Part shown: positions 17,568 through 27,062 of the stretch, in pieces
How positions within the stretch are numbered: position 1 is the stretch's first letter
Layout of the letters: each line of letters opens with the position of its first letter
DNA from: Azonexaceae bacterium
GTDB taxonomy: Bacteria > Pseudomonadota > Gammaproteobacteria > Burkholderiales > Rhodocyclaceae
Direction: 5' to 3'
Length of the DNA stretch: 47,406 nucleotides
NCBI GenBank assembly: GCA_009469685.1
Contig: SSTA01000043.1
Location: 1 to 47,406 of the forward strand
Translations under genes and position numbers: made by a program
Notes under the pieces: model-generated
Database searches by the model: none
The model's input: only the letters and a program-made list of their open reading frames with translations
Told to the model about the DNA's origin: nothing

Positions 17568-20326
17568 TGACGAACGCACTCCACGACGACAAGGACGAAC
17601 CCCTTCGCTCCGATATCCGCCTTCTGGGCCGCTTGCTGGGCGACACGGTACGCGAGCAGGAGGGCGACGCTGTCTTCGCCCTTGTCGAACGGGTCCGCCA
17701 GACCGCCGTACGCTTTGCCCGGGACGGGGACCCTGCCGCCCGGGCCGAGCTCGCTGCCCTGCTCGATCCTCTGCCTCGGGATACCACCCAGGCAGTCGTC
17801 CGCGCCTTCAGCTATTTCCTGCAGTTGGCCAACATCGCCGAGGATCAGCACCACATTCGCCGTCGCCGGGCTCACGATCTCGCCGATTCACCTCCCCGCG
17901 AGGGTAGCCTGCCCTTCGCCCTGGACCGTCTGGCGGAAGCCGGCGTGGCCCGGGACGCCGTGGCCGATTTTTTTGCCCACGCCCTGATATCGCCGGTGCT
18001 CACGGCGCACCCGACCGAAGTCCAGCGCCAGAGCACCCTGCAAAGCCAGCGGGAGATCGAGCGCCTGCTCGACCTGCGGGACCGCCAGCAATTGACGCCG
18101 GAAGAGCAGGCGGAAAACGATACCGGCCTGGCCGCCGCCGTGCTCACGCTCTGGCAGACCCGTATGCTGCGCCCGCTGCGGCTCAAGGTCATCGACGAAG
18201 TGAAGAGCGGGATCGGCTATTTCACCAGCACGTTCTTCGCCGAACTCCCCAATCTCTACATCCAGACGGCCGAGCGACTGGAATCGAGCTACCCGGGAGC
18301 ACGCTGGGCGCTGCCGGCTTTCTTTCGCGTCGGAAGCTGGATCGGCGGCGACCGGGATGGCAATCCTTTCGTCACCGCGGATATCCTGCGCGAAGCCCTG
18401 CGGCTCCAGTCGGCGGCGACCCTCGATTTCTACCTCGAGGAAATCCATGAATTGGGCGGCGAATTGCCCATGTCCAGCCTTCTGGTCCAGGTGACGCCGG
18501 AACTCACGGCCCTGGCCGAGGCATCGCCGGACAAATCCCCCCAGCGAGCCGACGAGCCTTATCGCCGCGCCCTGACCGGCATCTACGCCCGTCTGGCGGC
18601 AACAGCCCGCCGCCTGGACCGCCTGGAACCCCTGCGCCATGCGGTCGGGGAGGCAGAACCCTACGCCTCCGCCGGCGAGCTGCGCAACGACCTGAAGGTC
18701 GTCTCCGCCTCCCTCAAGGCGAACGGCAGCGCCCGATTGGCCGGAGGCCGCTTGCGCAGGCTTCTCCGGGCCATTCAGGTTTTCGGCTTTCACCTCGCCC
18801 CCATCGACCTGCGGCAGAATTCCGACGTCCATGCGCGCACCGTGGGCGAGCTCTTTTCCGCCGCCGGTCGCTGTCCCGACTACGAGGCCCTGGACGAAGC
18901 GGGCCGCATTGCCCTCCTGACCCAGGAGTTGCACACCCCGCGGCCCTTGTATTCGCCCTTCCTCGAATACTCCGACGAAGCCCGGGGCGAATTGGCCATC
19001 TTCTTCGCCGCGCGGGAAATGCGCGAGCGTTACGGCGCCGCCGCCCTGCCCAATTGCATCATCTCCAAGACCGATGGCGTCTCAGACCTCCTCGAAGTGG
19101 CGCTGCTGCTCAAGGAAACCGGTCTACTCCGACCCGGCGCCGCTCCACGGCTGGACATGAACATCATCCCGCTGTTCGAAACCATCGGAGACCTGCAGCG
19201 GGCGGCGGCCACCATGGAAGGCCTCTTCCGCCTTGCGGCCTACCGCGATCTGCTGGGTTCCCGGGGCATGGAGCAGGAGATCATGCTCGGCTATTCGGAC
19301 AGCAACAAGGACGGCGGCTTTCTCACCTCGGGCTGGGAACTCTACAAGGCCGAGATCGCGCTCACCCGCGTCTGCCGTGACCATGGCGTGCGCCTGCGGC
19401 TCTTCCACGGCCGTGGAGGATCGGTCGGCCGTGGCGGCGGCCCCAGCTATCAGGCCATCCTCGCCCAGCCGGCAGGAGCGGTTTCGGGGCAGATTCGCCT
19501 CACCGAGCAGGGAGAAGTCATCTCGACCAAGTACGGCAACCCGGGAACCGGCCGCAGGAACCTGGAGGTCCTGCTGGCTGCCACCCTCGAGGCCAGCCTC
19601 ACCGACCACGAAAACCGGGTCGAGCCGGCGGAGGCCTTCCATCCGGTGATGGATCGCCTTTCGGACCTGGCTTTCCGCGCCTATCGCGGCCTTGTCTATG
19701 AAACCGAGGGATTCACCCGGTATTTCCGTCAATCCACGGTGGTGTCGGAAATTGCCAACCTGAACATCGGCAGCCGGCCTGCTTCACGCAAAGCTTCCGA
19801 CAGCATCGAGGACCTGCGGGCCATACCCTGGGTCTTCAGCTGGGCTCAGTGCCGCCTCATGCTGCCCGGATGGTTCGGCTTCGGCTCCGCCGTCGACGTC
19901 TGGCTGCAGGAGAATCCAGCGGGTCTCGCCACCTTGCGCCGCATGTTCCATGCGTGGCCCTTCTTCCAGACGCTGCTTTCCAATATGGACATGGTTCTGG
20001 CCAAATCCGACCTCGCCATCGCCTCGCGCTATGCCGAGCTGGTGACTGAAGACGGCCTGCGCGATCGGGTGTTCGGAGCGATCCGCAGGGAATGGGAGCT
20101 TACCCGCAAGCACCTGCTGGCCATCGAAGAGCAGGAGGATTTCCTGGCCGACAACCCCCTTCTCAGACGTTCCATCCAGCAGCGTTTCCCGTACATGGAT
20201 CCTCTGAACCATCTCCAAGTGGAATTGCTCAAGCGGCACCGGGCAGGGGAGACGGACGAGCGGGTAGCTCGCGGACTCCACCTCACCATCAACGGTATCG
20301 CCGCAGGCTTGCGCAACAGCGGCTGA
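17567..20326 (+). CDS. ppc: Phosphoenolpyruvate carboxylase
   Basis: Carboxylates PEP with bicarbonate to oxaloacetate, refilling the TCA cycle. The 919 residues match the family. The catalytic His148 lies in LTAHPTEVQRQ. The second signature is FHGRGGSVGRGGGPS, and the GYSDSNKDGGFLTS segment is also conserved. The C-terminus GIAAGLRNSG carries the family's buried end. The ATG at 17567 overlaps the uspA stop; the longer frame from 17438 runs through uspA and was rejected. Placed after the lactate genes and opposite ppsA, it completes a lactate-pyruvate-PEP-oxaloacetate route within 13 kb. Confidence 0.97.
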   Translation: MTNALHDDKDEPLRSDIRLLGRLLGDTVREQEGDAVFALVERVRQTAVRFARDGDPAARAELAALLDPLPRDTTQAVVRAFSYFLQLANIAEDQHHIRRRRAHDLADSPPREGSLPFALDRLAEAGVARDAVADFFAHALISPVLTAHPTEVQRQSTLQSQREIERLLDLRDRQQLTPEEQAENDTGLAAAVLTLWQTRMLRPLRLKVIDEVKSGIGYFTSTFFAELPNLYIQTAERLESSYPGARWALPAFFRVGSWIGGDRDGNPFVTADILREALRLQSAATLDFYLEEIHELGGELPMSSLLVQVTPELTALAEASPDKSPQRADEPYRRALTGIYARLAATARRLDRLEPLRHAVGEAEPYASAGELRNDLKVVSASLKANGSARLAGGRLRRLLRAIQVFGFHLAPIDLRQNSDVHARTVGELFSAAGRCPDYEALDEAGRIALLTQELHTPRPLYSPFLEYSDEARGELAIFFAAREMRERYGAAALPNCIISKTDGVSDLLEVALLLKETGLLRPGAAPRLDMNIIPLFETIGDLQRAAATMEGLFRLAAYRDLLGSRGMEQEIMLGYSDSNKDGGFLTSGWELYKAEIALTRVCRDHGVRLRLFHGRGGSVGRGGGPSYQAILAQPAGAVSGQIRLTEQGEVISTKYGNPGTGRRNLEVLLAATLEASLTDHENRVEPAEAFHPVMDRLSDLAFRAYRGLVYETEGFTRYFRQSTVVSEIANLNIGSRPASRKASDSIEDLRAIPWVFSWAQCRLMLPGWFGFGSAVDVWLQENPAGLATLRRMFHAWPFFQTLLSNMDMVLAKSDLAIASRYAELVTEDGLRDRVFGAIRREWELTRKHLLAIEEQEDFLADNPLLRRSIQQRFPYMDPLNHLQVELLKRHRAGETDERVARGLHLTINGIAAGLRNSG

Positions 20327-20340
20327 CGGCCGGTGGGCGT

Positions 20341-20356
20341 TTCCCGGGCCCGGGAA
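20341..20356. repeat. 16-bp perfect palindrome upstream of the ankyrin lipoprotein gene
   Basis: TTCCCGGGCCCGGGAA, 15 bases after the ppc stop. Seven bases further on is TAAAAT (20363-20368), a possible -10 for the gene at 20424, so the palindrome lies where a -35 or operator would be. It could also be an RNA hairpin ending ppc, but no T run follows. Role open. Confidence 0.4.
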
Positions 20357-20423
20357 GTCCCGTAAAATGGCGGCTTCCCGGACCACCGCAGCCCCTGGGC
20401 GGTGACGGCCTTCTGGAGTCAGC

Positions 20424-21050
20424 ATGCGCCCTTCTTCCCGACATCGCTCTTGGCGGACTGCCTTGATGTTTGCGACGGCTCTCGCGCTCATCGGCTGTAG
20501 CCGCGGTCCCGAAACGGGTAAGTCTTCGTCGGCCGCCAGTGCTCCCGTGGCCGACCCGGCGACCCCCCAGTCTCCCCTTGCAATCGCCGCTATCCACGGC
20601 GATCTCGCCGAGGTCAAGAAGCTGCTTGACGCCGGGGCCGAGGTTAATGCCCGCGATGCGCTCGGACGCACGCCACTGCATATGGCAGCGTTCTATGCGC
20701 GGCAACGCTCCTCGCTGCTCCTCATTTCGCGGGGATCCGAACTGGAGGCGAAGGACCGGGCAGGCATGACGGCCCTACACGCGGCTATCCTCTCCGGTAG
20801 CGAGCAGGAGGCCGAGGTCCTGCTCACCATGGGTGCAGACGTCAAGGCAATTGCCGCCAACCGGACCACCCCGCTCCATCTTGCCGCGGCAACCGGCCAG
20901 CCCGAGATGGCGAAGCTTCTGCTCGAGCACGGGGCCGAACTCCAGGCCAAGGACGCCACCGCCCATACGCCCCTTGACCTCGCAACCCGCAACCAGCATC
21001 CGGTCACCTCCGCGCTGCTCAAAGATCACAAACCCGGGAAGGCTCCTTGA
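20424..21050 (+). CDS. Ankyrin-repeat lipoprotein
   Basis: A 208-residue protein with a basic N-terminus, a hydrophobic stretch and a lipobox (ALIGC, Cys at about residue 25), so it should be lipid-anchored after export. A Ser/Ala/Pro-rich linker follows. Four to five ankyrin repeats then run from about 48 to 200, with typical turns ([49 protein letters not shown]). It probably binds a protein partner in the periplasm; I cannot name one. The 3' end overlaps the TTG start of ppsR by four bases, so the two are translationally linked, although one product is exported and the other cytosolic. A possible promoter and palindrome precede it. Confidence 0.85.
   Translation: MRPSSRHRSWRTALMFATALALIGCSRGPETGKSSSAASAPVADPATPQSPLAIAAIHGDLAEVKKLLDAGAEVNARDALGRTPLHMAAFYARQRSSLLLISRGSELEAKDRAGMTALHAAILSGSEQEAEVLLTMGADVKAIAANRTTPLHLAAATGQPEMAKLLLEHGAELQAKDATAHTPLDLATRNQHPVTSALLKDHKPGKAP
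21037..21042 (+). promoter_or_regulatory. Ribosome binding site that fixes the TTG start of ppsR
   Basis: GGAAGG inside the end of the ankyrin gene, four bases before the TTG at 21047. Confidence 0.5.
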
Positions 21051-21859
21051 CCATACGCCGTACCATCTTCTACGTCTCCGACGGCACCGGCCTGACCGCG
21101 GAAGCCTTGGGACACAGCCTGCTCACCCAGTTCGAGGACGTCGTATTCCGCGAGGTGCGCATCCCTTTCCTCGACGACCGGGCCAAGGCCCAAGATGCCG
21201 TGCTCCGCATCAACGCCACGGGCGAGGAAGACGGGCTACGGCCCATCGTCTTCACCACCCTGGTCGATCAGGAACTGGCCGCCATCGTCCATGAGGCCGA
21301 CGCCTTCAGCCTCTCCTTTTTCGAAACCTTCCTCGCCCCTCTTGAAGCCGAACTTGGCGTCAAGTCGAGCCATACCGTAGGCCGCTCCCACGGTTCCGCC
21401 GACAGTTCCGACTACAAGAAGCGCATCGAAGCCATCAATTACACCCTCGCCCACGACGACGGCATCACCGACCGCGACTTGGAGCAGGCCGACGTCGTTC
21501 TAGTGGCAGTTTCCCGCTGCGGCAAGACGCCAACCTCGCTGTATCTCGCCATGCAATTCGGACTCAAGGCGGCCAATTTCCCGCTCATTCCGGAAGATTT
21601 CGATCGCGGGCGCCTGCCCGGCACATTGGAGCGGCATCGCAGCAAGCTTTTCGGGCTGACCATCCAGCCCGAGAGGCTTGCCCGTATTCGCGAGGAGCGG
21701 CGCCCCAACAGCCGCTACGCCTCCCTCGCCAACTGCCGCCACGAGGTGACTGAAGCGGAAAAAATGATGCGGCGGGAAGGAATACGCTGGCTCGATTCGT
21801 CGACCAAATCGATCGAGGAAATCGCAACGACGGTGCTTCAGGAACTGCGGCTGCGCTGA
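21047..21859 (+). CDS. ppsR: PEP synthase regulatory protein (kinase/pyrophosphorylase, DUF299)
   Basis: A bifunctional enzyme that inactivates PEP synthase by ADP-dependent threonine phosphorylation and reactivates it by phosphate-dependent removal (known for the DUF299 family). The 270-residue protein starts (M)[21 protein letters not shown] and has the nucleotide-binding loop SRCGKTPTS at about 156-164, followed by the conserved [10 protein letters not shown]. The TTG start at 21047 overlaps the ankyrin stop and is set by GGAAGG. Its target PpsA is encoded about 10.7 kb away on the other strand; in many betaproteobacteria the two genes are divergent neighbours. The 3' end overlaps the converging methyltransferase gene by 22 bases. 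Confidence 0.95.
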   Translation: MTIRRTIFYVSDGTGLTAEALGHSLLTQFEDVVFREVRIPFLDDRAKAQDAVLRINATGEEDGLRPIVFTTLVDQELAAIVHEADAFSLSFFETFLAPLEAELGVKSSHTVGRSHGSADSSDYKKRIEAINYTLAHDDGITDRDLEQADVVLVAVSRCGKTPTSLYLAMQFGLKAANFPLIPEDFDRGRLPGTLERHRSKLFGLTIQPERLARIREERRPNSRYASLANCRHEVTEAEKMMRREGIRWLDSSTKSIEEIATTVLQELRLR

Positions 21860-22620
21860 CGCCGCATTTCGAAGAGACAGATCGCCGCTGCTGCGGCTAC
21901 GTTGAGGGATTCCACGCCGCCGGCCATGGGAATGCGCACGCGGATTCCCGCCCGCTCCAGCAGGCTGGTGCGGACCCCACGGCCTTCGGCGCCGAAGATC
22001 CAGGCAACGGGGGTTTCCAAGCGCGCTTCCCAGGGTGGCGCGCTGCCGGCCAGGCAGGTGGCGGCAACGCTTTCCCGGTAGGTGGCGAGAAAGGATTCCA
22101 GGTCGATCGCTTCATACAATGCAACGGCAAAATGGGCGCCCTGCCCGGCTCGCAGGACCTTGGGCAGCCACGCGCCGGCGCAGTCCGGGGAAAGCAGGAC
22201 GTGACCGACGCCTGCCGCGGCAGCGGTGCGAATCAGGGTTCCGACGTTTCCTGGATCCTGTACGCCGTCGAGCAGAACGCAGTCCACCGCCGTGGGCAGA
22301 GCCGTCGGGGACTCCGGAATGGGGGCCAGTGCCAGGACGCCGCTCGGGTTGTCTAGGGTCCCGAGGGAGCGGAAAAGACCGTCCGGAAGACAGACGGCGC
22401 TGCGACCGGCAAGGTAGGCGGCGATTTCGCCGGTCCCTGCGCGGGATTCGCAGACCACCAGAGCCTCGACCGGACCCTGGGCGGCTTCGTAGGCGGCCAC
22501 CAGGTGCAGTCCCTCGAGAACGGTGCTGCCTTCCTTGCGGCAGTCCCGGGCCGAAGCCACCAGGCGCCGCAGGCGCCTGACCAGGGGGTTATCGCGGGAA
22601 TCGATCCGCTTCAGATCCAT
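21838..22620 (-). CDS. TrmH/SpoU family RNA 2'-O-methyltransferase
   Basis: A 260-residue SPOUT methyltransferase expected to methylate ribose in rRNA or tRNA with SAM. An N-terminal substrate-binding domain (about 10-95, with [18 protein letters not shown]) precedes the knot domain. The three family motifs are [21 protein letters not shown] and [15 protein letters not shown]. The RNA target cannot be told from sequence; RlmB-like 23S rRNA methylation is the nearest guess. The ATG at 22620 overlaps the end of the CopD-like gene by 10 bases. It is the last gene of the long minus-strand array and converges on ppsR with a 22-base overlap. Confidence 0.9.
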   Translation of the reverse strand: MDLKRIDSRDNPLVRRLRRLVASARDCRKEGSTVLEGLHLVAAYEAAQGPVEALVVCESRAGTGEIAAYLAGRSAVCLPDGLFRSLGTLDNPSGVLALAPIPESPTALPTAVDCVLLDGVQDPGNVGTLIRTAAAAGVGHVLLSPDCAGAWLPKVLRAGQGAHFAVALYEAIDLESFLATYRESVAATCLAGSAPPWEARLETPVAWIFGAEGRGVRTSLLERAGIRVRIPMAGGVESLNVAAAAAICLFEMRRQRSRSS

Positions 22621-23069
22621 CGCCCGAGGGTGGCGATGGCAATGACCACGAATCCCAGGCTGAGATTGAATCCCACCAGCTTGCGGATTCTCCCCAGAGC
22701 TGCGGCACCGGCGGGCCAGTTGCTCGCCGCTACCGCCTCGCGCAGGGCGGTGTAAGGAACGGTCACCACGCCGACGAAGACGGCCAGCATGAGGAGCCCC
22801 AAGCCGAACATCAGATGAAGGTGGGGCGGCGCGACGGCAAATCCCTGGGTAGCGAGCATGATGAATCCACTGACCAGGATGAGAGCGACGGCTGCCCAGA
22901 CAAAGCGGAAGAAGCGCTCGAAGACCTTGACCCAGAGCGTAAGTCGTAGCGGCGGATCGAGAGTCTCTGCGGCCACCGGACGCAGGCAGACGTAGGCGAA
23001 GAACATCCCGCCGACCCAGACGACGACCCCGGCAAGGTGCAGGAAAAGCCAAAGAGGCTGGGTATTCAT
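22611..23069 (-). CDS. CopD-like four-helix membrane protein
   Basis: A 152-residue integral membrane protein with four hydrophobic segments (about 6-28, 55-75, 84-103, 130-150). It starts [24 protein letters not shown]; the His in the first helix and HLHLMFGLG in the third resemble the CopD/DUF2269-type haem or copper membrane family. Function is unknown; copper handling is only a family hint. Its ATG overlaps the rnhB stop as ATGA, and its end overlaps the trmH-like gene, so it is embedded in the operon. Confidence 0.78.
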   Translation of the reverse strand: MNTQPLWLFLHLAGVVVWVGGMFFAYVCLRPVAAETLDPPLRLTLWVKVFERFFRFVWAAVALILVSGFIMLATQGFAVAPPHLHLMFGLGLLMLAVFVGVVTVPYTALREAVAASNWPAGAAALGRIRKLVGFNLSLGFVVIAIATLGRWI

Positions 23070-23662
23070 TGCTTTTTCTCCTCGAGAACTGCGCGCACGG
23101 GCGCGTAACTGCGGCGATGGATGGGACTGGCCCCGTTCGCCTTTAGGGCGGCGAGGTGCGCGGCGGTGGGATAGCCCATGTGGCCTGCCAGACCGTACTG
23201 GGGATAACGTTCTGCAAGGCGGCGCATTTCCGCGTCGCGGCTGGTCTTGGCCAGAATCGATGCCGCCGCGATGGGCGCCACGCTGGCATCCCCTTTGACG
23301 ATGGTCTGCACTGGACAGTTCAAGCTCGGCGGAATATTTCCGTCTACCAGGGCGGCTTCGGGCACCACGCCGAGGCGGGCAACCGCCCGCGCCATGGCCA
23401 AGAGGGTCGCCCGGAGGATGTTCAGATCATCGATCTCTTCCACCGTCGCCCAGGCCACGGCCCAGGCAATGGCCTCGGCCTTGATCGTCTCTGCCAGGCA
23501 CTCCCGCCGCTTTTCCGAAAGTTTCTTGGAGTCGTCGAGCCCGGCAATGGGTCGCGCACCATTGAGGATCACCGCGGCGGCGACGACCGGCCCAGCCAGG
23601 GGGCCGCGCCCCGCTTCATCGATCCCGCACACGAGGCCGGCAGGATAGATCAGCTCAGGCAC
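23066..23662 (-). CDS. rnhB: Ribonuclease HII
   Basis: Cuts the RNA strand of RNA-DNA hybrids and removes misinserted ribonucleotides. The 198 residues match the family. The acidic active-site motif [15 protein letters not shown] is at about 12-26. [11 protein letters not shown] and the conserved [15 protein letters not shown] segment follow. The start is GTG at 23662, which overlaps the end of lpxB by 13 bases; no better start is available. Placement after lpxB is conserved across proteobacteria. Confidence 0.96.
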   Translation of the reverse strand: MPELIYPAGLVCGIDEAGRGPLAGPVVAAAVILNGARPIAGLDDSKKLSEKRRECLAETIKAEAIAWAVAWATVEEIDDLNILRATLLAMARAVARLGVVPEAALVDGNIPPSLNCPVQTIVKGDASVAPIAAASILAKTSRDAEMRRLAERYPQYGLAGHMGYPTAAHLAALKANGASPIHRRSYAPVRAVLEEKKQ

Positions 23663-24807
23663 TGGAGCACCGCCTCCGCCGCCCGGGCGGCAGTCCCCTG
23701 ACGCAATTGAAGGTGGATGTCGGTGAATACGGCTGCGAGGGCCTCGGCGCCGGCCTTGTCCTCATAAAGCCTGACCAGGGCGGCGGCCAGATTGTCCGGA
23801 GTGGCTTCCTCCTGAAGAATTTCGGGTACGACGAAGCGTCCGGCCAGGATATTGGGCAGTCCGACATAGGGCAGATAGCCCATACGCCTCATGATCCAGG
23901 CCGACGCCGGGGCGACCTTGTAGGTGATGACCATGGGACGCTTGACCAGCGCAGCCTCCAGGGTGGCCGTGCCGCTTGCCACCAGGGCGACGTCAGCGGC
24001 GCCGAGAGCGTCCTGGGCGTGACCGAAAAGGAGGCGGAACGGAACGTCGGCGGCTTGGCCTTCGTAAATCGCCTGCTCGAACAGGAGCCGGGTTTCCCGG
24101 GTGGCGAGCGGAACCAGAAAACGGGAGTTCGGATAATGGCGCTCGTGGAGCAACTTGGCAGTGGCGACGAAGGTCGCCGCCATATATTGCAGTTCGGACT
24201 GCCGCGATCCGGGCAGCAAGGCAAATATGGGTGCGGCGGCCGGGAGTTCGAGCCGCACCCTAACCTCTGCCTTGTCGGTGGTCAGCGGGATGGTGTCGGC
24301 CATGGGGTGGCCGACGTAGGCCACCGGAATACCTGCCTTCTGATAGAGGGGCGGTTCCATGGGAAAGAGCGCCAAGACCTTGTCCACCGCCCGGTGCATC
24401 GATTTGATCCGTCCTCCCCGCCAGGCCCAGATGGAGGGACTGATGTAGTGGATGGTGCGGATTCCCCGCCGCTTCAGGGCCGCCTCGAGATCGAGGTTGA
24501 AATCCGGCGCATCGACGCCGATGAAGACATCGGGAGGGTCCGCAAGCAGACGCTTTTTCAATTGTCTACGGATGCCGGCAATTTCGCGGTAATGCCGCAA
24601 GACCTCGAAATAGCCCCTCACCGCAAGCTTTTCCGCCGGCCACCAGGCGTCGAAGCCCTGACTCTCCATGCGCGGGCCGCCGATCCCGAAAAACTTCGCC
24701 CGCGGCAGACGCTCACGCAAAGCCGCCAGCAGGTGGCTGGCCAGCAGGTCCCCCGAAGCCTCGCCCGCCACCAGGGCGATGCGGACTTCTCTTCCCACTT
24801 CCTTCAT
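23650..24807 (-). CDS. lpxB: Lipid-A-disaccharide synthase
   Basis: Joins UDP-2,3-diacylglucosamine and lipid X to make the lipid A disaccharide at the inner membrane. The 385-residue protein has the N-terminal signature [16 protein letters not shown] (about 10-25), [21 protein letters not shown] and the glycosyltransferase region [24 protein letters not shown] and the [12 protein letters not shown] block are also present. The ATG at 24807 overlaps the lpxA stop as ATGA. The longer upstream frame is a shadow of lpxA. Confidence 0.97.
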   Translation of the reverse strand: MKEVGREVRIALVAGEASGDLLASHLLAALRERLPRAKFFGIGGPRMESQGFDAWWPAEKLAVRGYFEVLRHYREIAGIRRQLKKRLLADPPDVFIGVDAPDFNLDLEAALKRRGIRTIHYISPSIWAWRGGRIKSMHRAVDKVLALFPMEPPLYQKAGIPVAYVGHPMADTIPLTTDKAEVRVRLELPAAAPIFALLPGSRQSELQYMAATFVATAKLLHERHYPNSRFLVPLATRETRLLFEQAIYEGQAADVPFRLLFGHAQDALGAADVALVASGTATLEAALVKRPMVITYKVAPASAWIMRRMGYLPYVGLPNILAGRFVVPEILQEEATPDNLAAALVRLYEDKAGAEALAAVFTDIHLQLRQGTAARAAEAVLQCLS

Positions 24808-25574
24808 CGAATGATGCCGCGTTTCGAAACGTCCAGGAATTCGACCAAGAGCCGAACGTCCGGCTGGATTTGCGCTTCTTCGATCAGTTTTGCCCGCGCT
24901 TCTTCCAACATCAGACCCGACTTGTAGAGCGTTCGGTAAGCCCGCTTGAGGGCGGTGATCGCCTCGGATGAAAAGCCGCGCCGCTTGAGACCCTCGGTAT
25001 TGATCCCGTACGGCTGGGCAGTATTGCCGGCCGCCATGAGGTAGGGCGGAATGTCTTGCAGGACGACGGTTCCGACGGCGGTCATGACATGGGCGCCGAT
25101 ACGGCAGAACTGATGCACCCCGGTATAGCCGCCCAGGATGGCCCAATCGTCGATATGGACGTGGCCGGCCAGTTGGGCATTGTTGGCGAAGGTGGTGTGG
25201 TGGCCAACCTGGCAGTCATGGGCGATATGCACATAGGCCATGATCCAGTTGTCGTTGCCGATGCGGGTGACGCCCGCATCCTGGGCCGTTCCCAGGTTGA
25301 AGGTGCAGAATTCGCGGATGGTGTTGCGATCGCCGATTTCCAGACGCGTATCCTCGCCGGCGTATTTCTTGTCCTGGGGCACTTCGCCAAGGGAGCAGAA
25401 TTGGTAGATGCGATTCTCGCGACCAATTCGGGTGTGCCCCTTGATCACCACGTGGGGACCGACCTCGGTGTGGTCGCCGATTTCGACGTCGGCCCCGATC
25501 AGCGAGTAGGCCCCGATCGTCACCTGGGCGCCGATCCTTGCCGCCGGATCGACGATGGCGGTAGGGTGAATCAT
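24804..25574 (-). CDS. lpxA: UDP-N-acetylglucosamine acyltransferase
   Basis: First step of lipid A synthesis: moves a 3-hydroxyacyl chain from ACP to UDP-GlcNAc. A 256-residue left-handed beta-helix of hexapeptide repeats. The catalytic base corresponds to His119 in VHIAHD. GNDNWIM and the FCRIGAHVM turn are conserved, and the C-terminal helical part starts near [16 protein letters not shown]. The ATG at 25574 ([10 protein letters not shown]) overlaps the fabZ stop as ATGA; the longer frame adds nothing conserved. Chain-length choice cannot be read safely. Confidence 0.97.
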   Translation of the reverse strand: MIHPTAIVDPAARIGAQVTIGAYSLIGADVEIGDHTEVGPHVVIKGHTRIGRENRIYQFCSLGEVPQDKKYAGEDTRLEIGDRNTIREFCTFNLGTAQDAGVTRIGNDNWIMAYVHIAHDCQVGHHTTFANNAQLAGHVHIDDWAILGGYTGVHQFCRIGAHVMTAVGTVVLQDIPPYLMAAGNTAQPYGINTEGLKRRGFSSEAITALKRAYRTLYKSGLMLEEARAKLIEEAQIQPDVRLLVEFLDVSKRGIIR

Positions 25575-26011
25575 TGCTGGATATCCCGTTTGGCGCACAT
25601 GAGCTTGGCCTCGGCGACCACCAGACCATCCACCCGGGCTTCGGCCTTGTATTTCCAGATTCCCCGCATCTGCCGCTCGATCTCGACATGCAGATGCAAC
25701 TGATCACCGGGCATCACTGGCTTTTTGAAGCGCGCCTCGTCGATGCCGACGAAGTAGAAGACCGAGTTGGGATCGGGTTTCTCGCCCATGGTCTTGAACG
25801 ACAGAATACCCGCCGCCTGCGCCAGGGCCTCCATGATGAGAACGCCAGGCATCACGGGATGGTGGGGAAAGTGCCCCTGAAAGAAGGGCTCGTTGATGGT
25901 GACGTTCTTGTAGGCGTGGATCGATTTGCCGACTTCCATGGCGAGCACCCGGTCCACCAGGAGGAAAGGGTAACGGTGGGGCAGGTGCTCAAGTATGCTA
26001 TGAATGTCCAT
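25571..26011 (-). CDS. fabZ: 3-hydroxyacyl-[ACP] dehydratase FabZ
   Basis: Dehydrates 3-hydroxyacyl-ACP in fatty acid elongation and competes with LpxA for the same acyl pool. A 146-residue hot-dog fold protein. It starts [22 protein letters not shown] and has the catalytic His47 in [11 protein letters not shown] and Glu61 in LIMEALAQ. It lies four bases after lpxD and overlaps lpxA, the standard lpxD-fabZ-lpxA-lpxB order. Confidence 0.97.
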   Translation of the reverse strand: MDIHSILEHLPHRYPFLLVDRVLAMEVGKSIHAYKNVTINEPFFQGHFPHHPVMPGVLIMEALAQAAGILSFKTMGEKPDPNSVFYFVGIDEARFKKPVMPGDQLHLHVEIERQMRGIWKYKAEARVDGLVVAEAKLMCAKRDIQQ

Positions 26012-26015
26012 TTTA

Positions 26016-27062
26016 TCAACTCTCTACGTTAGTTTTTGAAAGTATTTTCTCTAACTCTGAAACCCGGGCCGCCAAGGCGGCCAAATGACGAATCTGGGCC
26101 GCGTTACGGAGCCAACGATCATGCTCCTCCAGGGGAAAGAGGGCAGTGTACTTTCCAGCGCGGGTTATGCTTTTCATGACCATCGTTCCGGGGGAAATGA
26201 CGGTCCCCGCCACGATCTCGAGATGACCGAGGATCATTGCCGCCCCACCTATCATGCAACCCTTGCCGACCCGCGTACTCCCGGCGATGCCGACACAGCC
26301 CGCGATCACGGTATGGTCCCCGATGACGCAGTTGTGCCCGATCTGGATCTGATTGTCCAACTTGACGCCATCGCCAACGATCGTATCGTCCAGGGCTCCC
26401 CTATCGATCGAGGTATTGGCTCCGATTTCGACGTCATCACCGACCACCACGCGGCCGATCTGAGGAATCTTGACCCAGGTGCCCTGGTCCGGGGCAAATC
26501 CGAATCCATCGGCCCCGATCACCGCACCGGAATGGATGATCGCCCGTTTGCCTATCCTGCACCCGGGGTAAACGGTGGCCCGGCCATGCAGCAGGCTCCC
26601 CTCGCCGATACTGACACCGTCCCCGATGACGCAACCGCCGTGAATGACGACCCCATCCCCGAGGAGTACATCGCGGCCGATGACCGCTTGGGGACCGATG
26701 CTGACTCCCGCCGGCACATCCGATTCGACGGTCGCCGTCGGATGCACGCCCAACGGGGGCGCAGGGAAGGGATGGAGCAGGCTGGCAACCCGGGCGTAAT
26801 ACGCATAGGGATTGGCCGCGACAATCCGCGCGCCCGGGTAGTCCGCAGCGCTTTCAGCGCCAACGATGACCGCCCCGGCCCTTGTGGTCTGCAGTTGCTT
26901 GCGGTACTTGGGATTGGCCAGAAAGGCAATGTCGCCTTCTTCGGCCGACGCCAGAGTCGCCACGCCATAAACCCGCTTCTCGGCGTCCCCAAGCACATCG
27001 CCGCCCAAGCGGGCGGCGATGTCTGCGAGCCGAAAACCCCTTCCGTCCGGGGAGGACATCAT
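26016..27062 (-). CDS. lpxD: UDP-3-O-(3-hydroxyacyl)glucosamine N-acyltransferase
   Basis: Adds the N-linked acyl chain, the third step of lipid A synthesis. The 348-residue protein has an N-terminal uridine-binding domain (about 10-100, [22 protein letters not shown]). A hexapeptide-repeat beta-helix follows (about 105-310) with catalytic His243 in IQIGHN and the [17 protein letters not shown] segment. The last residues form a helix ([15 protein letters not shown]). Two tandem ATGs at 27062 and 27059; the first overlaps the skp stop as ATGA. Confidence 0.96.
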   Translation of the reverse strand: MMSSPDGRGFRLADIAARLGGDVLGDAEKRVYGVATLASAEEGDIAFLANPKYRKQLQTTRAGAVIVGAESAADYPGARIVAANPYAYYARVASLLHPFPAPPLGVHPTATVESDVPAGVSIGPQAVIGRDVLLGDGVVIHGGCVIGDGVSIGEGSLLHGRATVYPGCRIGKRAIIHSGAVIGADGFGFAPDQGTWVKIPQIGRVVVGDDVEIGANTSIDRGALDDTIVGDGVKLDNQIQIGHNCVIGDHTVIAGCVGIAGSTRVGKGCMIGGAAMILGHLEIVAGTVISPGTMVMKSITRAGKYTALFPLEEHDRWLRNAAQIRHLAALAARVSELEKILSKTNVES

